Positions 36,701 to 44,894 of a stretch of DNA of 49,926 nucleotides are shown piece by piece. The stretch is from positions 1 to 49,926 of the forward strand of contig MLAK01000002.1 of the NCBI GenBank assembly GCA_001839685.1. The letters run 5' to 3'. The translations under genes were made by a program, and so were the position numbers. The notes below the pieces were generated by a model. It was not told the origin of the DNA and made no database searches. It saw only the letters and a list, made by a program, of their open reading frames with translations. Within the stretch, counting starts at the first letter, position 1; each line of letters begins with the position of its first letter. The DNA comes from Tritrichomonas foetus. Taxonomy: Eukaryota > Parabasalia > Tritrichomonadida > Tritrichomonadidae.

Positions 36701-37637
36701 AATTGGTCTATCAAGATTTGGAAGTGTCAGAGATGCTCTTGTTATAGAAATATTTAGTGATGTTTTAATGCTTGCTGTTGGTTATAGCCAAAAAGAAGAT
36801 AATTACTTGAAGCAATTTATACCTGACATTTTAGGATATTACAATACTGCTGTTTCACTTCTTACTAAGTATCACTCTAACTTTTTCCGTGGATATGATG
36901 GAAATGAAGGAATTTATACGATTTCTAGTAAAATACGTGATTTTCACAATGTTGATAAATGTAGCTCTGATTTGGCTCAAGGTGAAATGCATCCATTTTA
37001 TTCCTGCATTGCATTGGATCGTTTAATATCCACATTTATATTATATTCAAGTTATTTTGCAGCTGAAGAAAACAAAGATAGCTATCCATTAAATGGTGTT
37101 AACTTTATTAACTTATTACATGTAACAACAGCAGAATTATATCGCTCACTTTATGAATCAAGAGATATGATGAGTGAGTTAATTGATTCTAATGCGAAAA
37201 ATGCCGAAATTATTTCCATTATTCTTTTAATGATTTCGCTTATTATCATTCTAATTAATATTTTAATTGATTATAAATTAGAGAAGACTCTTATGAAGAG
37301 TCTTAAAACAACACTTATCTTACTTAGACATTTACCACCACCTGTTGTTGCTGAAACCAATGAAATTATTGATCTTCTTCTTGTTAAAAAAAATGAAGAA
37401 TCTGAAGAAATATTTGATCCAAAACAAATCATTTTCAACACAACACAAACACCAATTATTTGCATTGGTGATGGTTTCATTATTGAAACTATTAATAAAG
37501 CATTTAGAAAAGCTTTTAATTTCTCAACTGAACAGCTTGTTGGTAGAAAATTAACTTCACTAATAGAAGAACCGCATGAAAATGAAGGTGATAAATCTAT
37601 TGAAGAACAAGGTGCCTTTAGAATGTATGAAAAATGA
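33750..37637 (+). CDS. multi-span membrane receptor with PAS domain, N-terminal part of a trichomonad receptor cyclase
   Basis: A frame of 1,295 codons from ATG 33750 (MQQVFSPDQQ). An earlier TTG at 33714 is in the same frame but unlikely as a start. Residues of about 35-365 contain roughly ten hydrophobic spans. Further spans are near 655-677, 875-900, 950-975 and 1152-1174, giving large loops between them. Residues of about 1228-1277 ('PIICIGDGFIIETINKAFRKAF...LVGRKLTSLIEE') form a PAS domain. This order, membrane region then PAS then class-III cyclase, is that of the large adenylate/guanylate cyclase family of trichomonads. The frame ends at TGA 37635-37637, right after the PAS, and the cyclase part continues in another frame (37634-38434). 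The two together would be about 1,560 residues. Likely one gene broken by one base. Confidence 0.88.
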   Translation: MQQVFSPDQQNSLPNNIGDVANAISNQLTQPLAETESLTTHSSSFYHFIFILFDEITRLHIQSTLFYFLQIIFCSVHIISANWYSYLPEAWNDSTIYGKVIIGLNHVLMFGPTNDPKDPPLTLILVPFLVISVIAILFFSTLWVLRNAGTINQYLVYLAAFILQVCLYIVFLPAFVAFGTTFQFLLQRDAVSIVFFILYLFILAFAIVAVYMQNKLINFSTNPNISLFATYDGKHLSNLLVFTGVTIILTNMSKLFQKWFYFVAIIVHVIFMIYQIYDLFEFSIVKFYMIYLFGAFYCASIVTDVLTLFTLFSSFDTELIRIVAPIGVFLVSLIVFYFIFNARIKAVCAIIDPCDVPELEKTDYYTNIECKNVRQAKVYIHIGLNMLKQVVLDCSLGITLATRFKSADLWLLTANIAAFIPSNKSQLNDAIINIQASFSKSIYHKLLLDRLLKLEQSRLLVSSLEINNRISAMKTKSDEVINSIKQFWYEVSNRDERATIASINAISVLINDTQRMWDEMLSMYPNESKLAAEYSNFLIEGLGKFELGIIWKLKSGHLEKGYHSGIDKLFQAFVVAMPKIWFDRIVDRLGNLTASHPEANNYTMTVTTTAQDKLEEDLEVGMLDQVALQIFQWPRLRMNLTRATSHYRPTGLGIFRIFKYIAFLIWILLNIIVAVFYSSTFDNITVSYMRIESIVTVRQALDYLRALIFMNHAKKAGILYTEEEYASTLPEEAILETNLAFNYINFTEDFKNWSTRCLDSFMEMYQTLANSGLDGENVTRSVSVFLNESIPTTKDETDMDETLKTSTKNAIVSLLWHYESFSDMDHEKYENPPQSSTLQETLILHQQFSLKSDDVLNDFALQAQENNNSTQQFLKTIVIIGLVLTIAICIPLMFVPMVIIYIETNRLFRALKSVSPEGAKAASKQIANSSEQSIDFSAVGSINSSSGALIGMFAIYIFLYIASIILCAISYSVLKTKGSYIAELIGLSRFGSVRDALVIEIFSDVLMLAVGYSQKEDNYLKQFIPDILGYYNTAVSLLTKYHSNFFRGYDGNEGIYTISSKIRDFHNVDKCSSDLAQGEMHPFYSCIALDRLISTFILYSSYFAAEENKDSYPLNGVNFINLLHVTTAELYRSLYESRDMMSELIDSNAKNAEIISIILLMISLIIILINILIDYKLEKTLMKSLKTTLILLRHLPPPVVAETNEIIDLLLVKKNEESEEIFDPKQIIFNTTQTPIICIGDGFIIETINKAFRKAFNFSTEQLVGRKLTSLIEEPHENEGDKSIEEQGAFRMYEK

Positions 37638-38434
37638 GATTAATGCTTGAACAAGATGATGATCTTCAATGCAATTATCCAATTCAATGCATTTGTGGTG
37701 ACGAAGAAACTGTAAATACAACAGTAAATGTATTTCCTGTACATGACAAAGCAAATCATATTAGTAACTTTGTTTTACTTATCGAAGATCGAAGAGAATC
37801 ATCAGAAATTGAAGCCAAATTAGAAGCTGCAAAGAAAGAATCAGCAATGCTGATGACACAACTCATTCCACGTGAAGCTGAAGCTTTTCTAGCTGATAAA
37901 GAAGAAGATTTTGCATTTTCTGCAAATTCAATCACTGTTGTAACGGTTCAAATCCTTGATGCAACTGTAATGGTTAATGATCCAAATGACAGTCTTGATG
38001 AACTCTTTGGACAAATAGAAAATATTGCAAAAGCTTATCCGCCATTCATTAAAGTGAAAACTTTATTTGATACTTCTTTCTTCGTTGGTGGTTTGTTTTC
38101 TGAAGATACAACGCATGCAAAAATTGCAGTCGAATTCGCCAAAAATATTAGAAATGAACTCTCTAAAGAACTACCTGACACAGGAAAACCAAGATTTGAA
38201 GTTGCAATAATGACTGGTGGACCTTTAATTTGTGGATTAGAAAGTGTTGGTACTCACAAATCATTCGAGGTTATTGGTCAAATTCTTGATCAGACATTCG
38301 AATTACAAATATCAGCTCCACCTGATTCTATTATTATGACAGAATCTACAAAAGCCTTACTTACTGAACAAGATTTTGAAGGAGTGACTGAAGGACCACC
38401 ATATCTTCAACAGAACACATATGTTTTTAATTAA
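37634..38434 (+). CDS. class-III cyclase domain fragment, continues the receptor gene in another frame
   Basis: An open frame of 266 codons overlapping the receptor's stop by four bases (ATGA). It begins with the end of the PAS part, a helix (about 58-80), then the cyclase fold. Of the two metal Asp positions, D109 ('VTVQILDAT') and D146 ('IKVKTLFDTSFF') are present, as is the purine-contact Lys140. The later motif, normally 'VIGDTVNxASR', reads 'VIGQILDQTFEL', so the Asp, Asn and Arg of that motif are replaced (Q216, D219, E223). The domain is therefore probably a non-catalytic or dimer-partner cyclase. Separate translation from the ATG at 37634 is possible in principle, but a one-base loss in the A-run before it is more likely. 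Confidence 0.82.
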   Translation: MRLMLEQDDDLQCNYPIQCICGDEETVNTTVNVFPVHDKANHISNFVLLIEDRRESSEIEAKLEAAKKESAMLMTQLIPREAEAFLADKEEDFAFSANSITVVTVQILDATVMVNDPNDSLDELFGQIENIAKAYPPFIKVKTLFDTSFFVGGLFSEDTTHAKIAVEFAKNIRNELSKELPDTGKPRFEVAIMTGGPLICGLESVGTHKSFEVIGQILDQTFELQISAPPDSIIMTESTKALLTEQDFEGVTEGPPYLQQNTYVFN

Positions 38435-38654
38435 TAATTCAAATTTTGATGTGATCATATTATTTGTTATTATGTAAAAATTGTTGTTTTTAAGGATATC
38501 TTTGTTTATATTATTCAAATAATTTCTTGTTTGTGGTTTTATTCTTATTGAAAGAAAATCGAGAAATCGAAAAAATAAACTTGGTAGAAGTGAGTGTAAA
38601 ATGACTCCACTGTATTAGAACCTTGTCCATGTCTGAGAATCTATTAGTATCAAA
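38435..38654. other. 3' flank of the receptor gene
   Basis: About 220 AT-rich bases without a coding frame. Listed because together with the following pseudogene it forms a long stretch without an intact gene. Confidence 0.4.
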
Positions 38655-40072
38655 CTATATCTTTTGATTACAACTTTCGTAAAGTCAAAATTATTAGAAA
38701 TGGAAATAGAATTCTAAAAATGAAAGTTGGGGAGATTGAAGAACCAATTCAACAATCAGTTGAGGAGATTGAAACTTTTATCAATGAATGTTTTCAAATT
38801 TGAACTCACTAATATTTTTTAATTATCTCTTTGAATTATTGATTTCCAGACTTCATAAGCTTTCTTCAATGCGATTGAAATATACTTTTAAAAACCATAA
38901 AATATAATCATTAGTCTGAATCTAAGTAGTGATATTATCATGCTAAATGCAAATTGCCTACTTTGATGGTTTGCACTCAATTAAAAAATTTCTTTATGGA
39001 GAAGATATTATTGTTCCAGTTTATTATTAAATAAACAAGTCAACTTGCCTTGAAACCTAATCATATATACATTATTGCAACAGGTAATGATGCTTATGGT
39101 TGGTATCAACAACTTTACACGGCAGCAGCACCAAGTATGTCACCGAAAACTTTGAGAATTGAGGACATTTCAGCTCTAACTAAATTAACTACTCTATAAT
39201 GGGTTATAATGAAAAAGCCTGGAACTAAAGTTCCTTGAAAAACAGGGCCCAATGACATTCCATCACTAAGGAATTTAGAGAATGTTCCCATGGAATTTCA
39301 ATGGCAACACGAATCGCTTCTGGAATTGCTGCATCAAAAAGATGGTTTTTATGTAAATGGTGAAAAGAATAAAGACAAATCACATAAATCATATGGAACG
39401 TTAATACGTGCTGCAATGATATATACAAATGGAAGAGGACCAAAAGAATATTTATCAACAAACGAGAAAGTTCGAATTGACAAGCCAGAAATAGGTGAAT
39501 ATATAATTCATGCTAGAAACAATAAATTAAAAAGTTTAGTATGGGATCCAGTATCATATGATCATGTTATGGTAATGACAACATTTTCAGTTTTTGTATC
39601 AGGTTCATTTAAATAAAATGATTTTCAAACAACCACACAATTAACATTCGAAAAAGTACTGATCACCAACAGAAATACGATGATAGAGTTGTGTAAGAGG
39701 GCATAAATGTGAATGAAAGTGTTGATGGATTGGAATTAACTGTGAGTAACCTGTGTTAGAAATGAAAGGGTGTAATGTTATATATGATGTTGAAATTCAG
39801 CGTCATGGTATTTTAAATGCTCTTTGGTTTTCTGAACATGGCAAAAACACTGTAGCTCTTACTTTCACCAAAGATATTAGCACAGATAAATCAGGAAAAT
39901 ATAAATACGATGTATGGGCTTCAACAGATGATAATGACGAATTTATGATTTATTATTATATGAAAAATGGCAGAATGCATCAACCCCGAATATTACTCAT
40001 GAACTATATGCCTATAACATATATCTTTTATCAAATATGGCTTTTGATTTGATAAACCACAAATGGGGATGA
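38655..40072 (+). pseudogene. heavily broken gene, unrecognised family
   Basis: Gene-like plus-strand fragments follow each other with stops and frame changes. About 38655-38803 contains 'MKVGEIEEPIQQSVEEIETF'. ATG 38947 reads 'MQIAYFDGLHSIKKFLYGED'. From about 39035 a frame with 'IYIIATGNDAYGWYQQLYTA' runs through in-frame TAA and TGA into the longest piece (39290-39616, 'MEFQWQHESLLELLHQKDGF'). A further piece at 39753-40052 contains 'VIYDVEIQRHGILNALWF'. After another shift comes 'THELYAYNIYLLSN', ending with TGA at 40070-40072. The consistent strand and protein-like composition argue for one former gene of some 450 residues, or two neighbours. I do not recognise the family. Confidence 0.55.
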
Positions 40073-40764
40073 AAGATATTGTCCGAAATAGGAAGATGAA
40101 AAATGAGAAGCAAACAATATTTTTAATATGTTGATAGATATATTTCAAACACTACAGTTTAACTGTATAAACTTAGCATATCAAGATAAAGTCATTTTCA
40201 CATTGTGTAACCTTTACATTCAAAAGTGATCTTTCAATTTCTCAATGAACTTTTCTCTCATTAGATGTTATACTTATATCAACAGGAAAATTATATTTCC
40301 GAACATTGAGTTCATAAAGATTGTTTGAAAGTGCTAACGTTTAATTCAGTTTTGAAAAAGTTTTTCAAAGGTGATTTTACATTTTGATTATATCTTCTTT
40401 TTGGAAGTGAATATCACATTTTTCTTTTGACTTTAGAGATGACTTATCTTCTTTTTAGTTATATAAATTTCACGTAATTATGGTATAACATCATATTATC
40501 AATAAAAACATAATTATTTTGGATAAGAACTTCACAGAATTTTATTCAATTTTTTTAAATTTTGTGAGCATTATAAAAAAACGAACAAAGTCAATTGTTT
40601 TCAAAATAATTGTTAATTTCCGAGATATTTCTCCGGATTTCTTCTCAATTTCTATCAAAAAATGCAAATAAATCTATTGAAAATTTCCTAAAACTTCATA
40701 AACTAAATAGAAAAAGTTTGATCATAAAGGAAATCCTATTGAGATTTTTCAATTATCTCAAAAT
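40073..40764. other. 692-base gene-free region
   Basis: AT-rich DNA between the pseudogene and the transporter gene. I found no coding frame or RNA gene. The transporter's promoter is expected near its right end. Confidence 0.5.
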
Positions 40765-42006
40765 ATGATGATGCGCTTGATTCATGACAAAAATATAAAC
40801 CCTGATGATGAACAACTCTTTTCTCAACGAAGAGAATCTTTCGACTATTTTTCAACTGTTGTTTTTATTCTCAATGTATCGATTGGAACAGGCGTGATGA
40901 AACTCGGTGCTGCATTTAAAGCGGGCGCTGTATTATCAGTTCTTTTAAGCACATTCATTGCGATTCTCAGCACATACACTTTTTACTTATTTTTAAAATC
41001 CGCCGCCAAAACAAAATCAAGCACATTCGAAGGAATCTGGGCTAAAACTTTCGGTCACAAAACAGTTGTCGTTTGCGCTGTAATTTCAATGACTTCAAAA
41101 TTAATGGCTTTGAAAGCTTACATCAGCTTTGTATGCGACCAATTGGTTTATTTAATCAAATTAGTTCTTCCAAATCATCCAAGTTTTCTTGTCGATAGAT
41201 TTTTCCTGTTCGCAGCAGTTATGGTTGTTTTTTACATTCCAGTTCTTTCCTCGAAATCTCTCAAAGTGATTTTTTATTGCTGCTTGATCAAAGTTACATG
41301 CTTAGCTTTTCTATGTATTGTCATTGTCTATTATTTCATTACCTTTACAATCCAAGATGGATTTGATCCAAGAAATGAAATTGCCTATTTCCGATTTGAT
41401 AATCGTTTTATTTCAGCTCTTGACTCACTTTTGACTGCATATTTGGTCATGCCAATATGCTACCCAGGATTAAAGCATTTCCGAAATTTAACGGTAAATA
41501 CCTTCTTAAATCAATATAAAGTCTCCATGTTTATCACATGGATAGTTTACAACATTGTTGGTTTAATTTGCTATTTCACATTTTTCGATCAAAACACAGG
41601 AGGCTTAATTCTATCTTATTATCCTGAAAACACATTAACAATCATAGCACAAGTTGCTCTTACATTAATGATGATTTTTACTTGTCCAGTTGCTTTAAAT
41701 CCCGTTCGATATGTCCTCGTTGATTTAGTCAGTCGCGGTTCTGAATTTCCATCAGATGTTTGGTGTCAGGCAGGCATTATAATCATGGTTTTAGCGATTC
41801 TTCTATCATCACTAAAAGGTGATGTCAATTTTTGGGTTTCAACTATCACAAATATTCGATCGCCTTTGGTTTTATTCATTTTGCCATCAATCCTTTATTT
41901 GAAGGCGTGGGGAACCCACAACAAATTACATTTTGTACTTGCTTTATTGGTTTTTGTAATCGGACTTGTGTCTGTTGCATTCGTTTTATATTTACCATTC
42001 GCTTAG
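40765..42006 (+). CDS. amino acid transporter, AAAP (SLC36/SLC38-like) family
   Basis: A 413-residue membrane protein with about 11 hydrophobic spans. The first span holds the family's hallmark 'LNVSIGTGVMKLGAAFKAGA' (compare 'NxxiGtGiLxlPxAfkxaG' of Aa_trans proteins). Other typical parts are 'TFEGIWAKTFGHKTVV', a Pro/Cys-rich span 'TAYLVMPICYPGLKHFRN' and 'MMIFTCPVALNPVRYVL'. Such proteins exchange or import neutral amino acids by H+ or Na+ coupling at the plasma membrane or lysosome; substrate cannot be read from sequence. The N-terminus (about 30 residues) is cytosolic and acidic. Three codons, ATG ATG ATG, start the frame, and the first is used here. Length fits the family (400-500). Confidence 0.9.
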   Translation: MMMRLIHDKNINPDDEQLFSQRRESFDYFSTVVFILNVSIGTGVMKLGAAFKAGAVLSVLLSTFIAILSTYTFYLFLKSAAKTKSSTFEGIWAKTFGHKTVVVCAVISMTSKLMALKAYISFVCDQLVYLIKLVLPNHPSFLVDRFFLFAAVMVVFYIPVLSSKSLKVIFYCCLIKVTCLAFLCIVIVYYFITFTIQDGFDPRNEIAYFRFDNRFISALDSLLTAYLVMPICYPGLKHFRNLTVNTFLNQYKVSMFITWIVYNIVGLICYFTFFDQNTGGLILSYYPENTLTIIAQVALTLMMIFTCPVALNPVRYVLVDLVSRGSEFPSDVWCQAGIIIMVLAILLSSLKGDVNFWVSTITNIRSPLVLFILPSILYLKAWGTHNKLHFVLALLVFVIGLVSVAFVLYLPFA

Positions 42007-42325
42007 AAATAGAAAAGATTAATCCGAAATAAAGCTTTGTTTTTATGCGTTGTTATAAAAAATTATTTTTTCCAATATTCTGTCTATTTTTTCATATTGT
42101 TTTTCTCATGACACTTTTTAAGAAAAATTATTCAAGATTCTAAGCTTTACCCTTGCATAACCCATATCAACTTTGGCCATATTGAAGGATTCCTGGTTTA
42201 GTGCCAAAAATGAAGAATAGCAAATAAAGTTATTAGATATAATTACATTTATTATAAATCAAAAAAACTATAGTATATATTCTCTATTATTAGTAATAAT
42301 AAAATTATAAATGGCAGGATAATCT
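42007..42325. other. intergenic region between convergent genes
   Basis: About 320 AT-rich bases between the 3' ends of the transporter and WD40 genes. No gene or RNA recognised. Confidence 0.45.
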
Positions 42326-44386
42326 TCACTCATTGTCTGATGAATCTGATCTTATATTGTCTGGTAATGGAGAATCTGATTCAGATTCTGTCACGTTTGG
42401 ATCATCAGAATCACTGTCTTTATTGCTTGAATCTGTACTTTCATCACCTTCTATTTCTGGTTGGAATTTTGGCTTTCTCATAGGTCTTCCCAAAGTCTTA
42501 GATTTAAAATCTGGTGTTGAATTTGCTGCTATTGTTGCTGATAATGTTTGTATATTTCCAGAATTTTGTGAAATTGAACCACCTTTATCTAACCTTCTTA
42601 GCCATAATTCTTCATTCAACCATGCATGCTTTAGTGCTGGTGTATAAGTTGGCTTAACCGCAATTGATTTCTCGTCCAATTTCAAAGGAATGTATTCGAT
42701 GTATACATTTACTCTTTCAGAATCGGTTAGAGTAGATTTATCTTGTAAATGCGTCGGTTGTTTATTTCCTTCTTCAATTTGTCCTTTACCAGGAATCCAT
42801 TCTGATGCAGTAAAATCAGAATTGAAAAATTGTGGCATAGTTCGACATTCAGGTTCTTCAGACAATCTAAAAACGAAAACACCACCGCCAGAATTGCCAC
42901 CAGCATCTGTTGCAATCACGGAAAGACCATCGGGGGCCCATTTCGCCATATGAATGCGTGGTGTTTCAACTGGAATGATCAAAGTATGAATTGGTTCTTG
43001 TGAAGAAGTTAAAGAAAGATCCCAAATCGTAATTAATGACTTGGTAATTGCCATAAAAACAGTTGGTAAGTGTGGATGTGCTTCAACACCAACACAGCCA
43101 GCAAGCGAAGGATTATCATCAATATGTCTTAATGGAGTAGCATTATCAATACGCCAAGCAAAAATAGATTGCGATGTGCATGCATATAGAAGGGATTCAT
43201 CACATGAAACTGAAGCTGCAACTAAATGTGAACGACGAGAATTAGCAACTCTAACTGTAAAAGTGAGTTGATGCTTTAATTTATCATTAAATAACCAAGT
43301 TTTTATTTCACCACCCTTTTGAGACCATGTTATTATATTATGGAATGAATTTTTAAGGAACATTCCACCGTCTGCTGCAGCATCATGGGCTTGAATGGTC
43401 CATCGGCGTTGGTTAGTCATACTCAAAACACAAAGTGCTCCATTTTCAAGAGTTGCCAAAGCGAAGTTCCCACCAGGAGAAAATGAGACATAAGTAGATG
43501 GTGATTTTAATGGATAATGCTTTTGTAATTTAGGTGGATTTTTGATAAAGTTTTGTGGATCAATTTCATTGAATGTTGAAAAGTCGCCATCAGCAAATAA
43601 TAAATCACCAACATTAGTATTAGTTAAAAACTTATCATCAGTTTGAATAGTTTCTCGCGCTTGAAGAAGCATCGGAATTAAACTGGTGATATGAATGAAC
43701 CGAACGTCACCTGATGATGATGCAATACCCAAAAAACGATTACATGGTGAAAAACAAATTGATGTGATGTAACCATCGTCATTACTTGGAATGACTGCAA
43801 CTGCGGCTCCATTGACGAGCGACCAAATCCTCACAAATTTGTCCTCTTTTGCTGCAAACGAGGCCAATAATTTTCTATCAGGTGAAATAACTAGACCGCA
43901 GACTGGGTCTTCGTGGCCTTTCATGGTGCAAATCAGTGAAAGTGAAGGAATATGCCAACATTTGATATTCGTATCGTCGGAACCAGTAAAGAATAAAATA
44001 TTGTATGGATCGATAAGTAAAGTGCGAGCGCATCTGGTGTGCCCAACAATTCTGTGAGTTAAAACGATATGCTTTAATCTGTCATAAATCAGGCGCGAGC
44101 GACGATCTTGCCTTTTATTCGTTTCGACTTTAAATCTTCCGAAATTGTGAATAAGCGAAGGATGGTTGGTTTTTGGGAGACTATTTTGAATCAAATTTGG
44201 AAAGAAATCTTTCGGAAGTGATGATAAAATTGTTTCTGAGTTATCTTTTGCTTGTTCGTGCGGAAAAGCCTTTTCTTTGTATCCTTCTGCAAATGGTTCA
44301 TTAATTCCTTTAAGGAGTGCGTACGTTAAAGTGGATTGCTCGAAGTCTGTATGAGAATCGGCAGCACTTCCTGCGTTATTTTTCAT
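42326..44386 (-). CDS. WD40-repeat protein, BRWD/PHIP-like
   Basis: A 686-residue protein. From about residue 103 a WD40 propeller begins: 'LTHRIVGHTRCARTLLIDPY' then 'FFTGSDDTNIKCWHI', 'TMKGHEDPVCGLVISPDRKL' then 'DKFVRIWSL', and 'ITSICFSPCNRFLGIASSSG'. This spacing and the 'GSDDxxIKxW' then 'GHxxxVxxLxxSP' order resemble the N-terminal propeller of PHIP/BRWD proteins, which bind chromatin. The protein lacks the C-terminal bromodomains of animal BRWD1/3. The propeller extends to about 500; the C-terminus (about 630-686) is Asp/Ser/Glu-rich. The role may be in chromatin or a cullin-4 substrate receptor, by analogy only. The ATG at 44386 begins MKNNAGSAAD. Confidence 0.85.
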   Translation of the reverse strand: MKNNAGSAADSHTDFEQSTLTYALLKGINEPFAEGYKEKAFPHEQAKDNSETILSSLPKDFFPNLIQNSLPKTNHPSLIHNFGRFKVETNKRQDRRSRLIYDRLKHIVLTHRIVGHTRCARTLLIDPYNILFFTGSDDTNIKCWHIPSLSLICTMKGHEDPVCGLVISPDRKLLASFAAKEDKFVRIWSLVNGAAVAVIPSNDDGYITSICFSPCNRFLGIASSSGDVRFIHITSLIPMLLQARETIQTDDKFLTNTNVGDLLFADGDFSTFNEIDPQNFIKNPPKLQKHYPLKSPSTYVSFSPGGNFALATLENGALCVLSMTNQRRWTIQAHDAAADGGMFLKNSFHNIITWSQKGGEIKTWLFNDKLKHQLTFTVRVANSRRSHLVAASVSCDESLLYACTSQSIFAWRIDNATPLRHIDDNPSLAGCVGVEAHPHLPTVFMAITKSLITIWDLSLTSSQEPIHTLIIPVETPRIHMAKWAPDGLSVIATDAGGNSGGGVFVFRLSEEPECRTMPQFFNSDFTASEWIPGKGQIEEGNKQPTHLQDKSTLTDSERVNVYIEYIPLKLDEKSIAVKPTYTPALKHAWLNEELWLRRLDKGGSISQNSGNIQTLSATIAANSTPDFKSKTLGRPMRKPKFQPEIEGDESTDSSNKDSDSDDPNVTESESDSPLPDNIRSDSSDNE

Positions 44387-44894
44387 CTGAAAGATTTAAT
44401 TCTTAACTGTGAAATGTGAGTAGAAAAAAAACGAAATGTGATATGAAATCATATATGAAAATAAATGATGAAAAGCCAATTAAGTTGTGAAAATATGATG
44501 CAAAGTGTTAGTTCGGAATCATATTGATAAAAAATGTAAAAATTTCTCCATTTTATTAATGTATGCAGATAAAAAGAGAATGATGAAGAAGGGATGAACT
44601 CAGCGGTGAAATTCACTATCATACGAGATAATCTATCTGATGAAAAGTATTAAATCACGATATCCTATTGTTTTGATGTTTATATTTAACTCATTACTTT
44701 TATGCTATTGACAACCCACAGTGTCATTTGTCATATATCTATTCTTTATGTATTTGAGTATTGTTACAAAACTAATATTTTGACTCAAAAACAGTGTCTC
44801 TGAAAATTTCAAACCTGTTCTGAAAAAGTCACTTTATTGACATCAATCATCTATCGTGTCTCACAAAATTTTCTCAGAAAGTATCTATTGATAT
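44387..44894. other. 508-base divergent intergenic region
   Basis: AT-rich DNA between the divergent WD40 and RalGAP-like genes. No coding frame or RNA gene recognised. It must contain both promoters. On the plus strand TCTCAGAAAG lies about 20 bases before the ATG at 44895. Confidence 0.5.

Noticed and set aside
37600..37640. Programmed -1 frameshift in the receptor-cyclase gene
   Set aside because: No clear X-XXY-YYZ slippery heptamer or obvious following hairpin; a one-base loss in the A-run is simpler.
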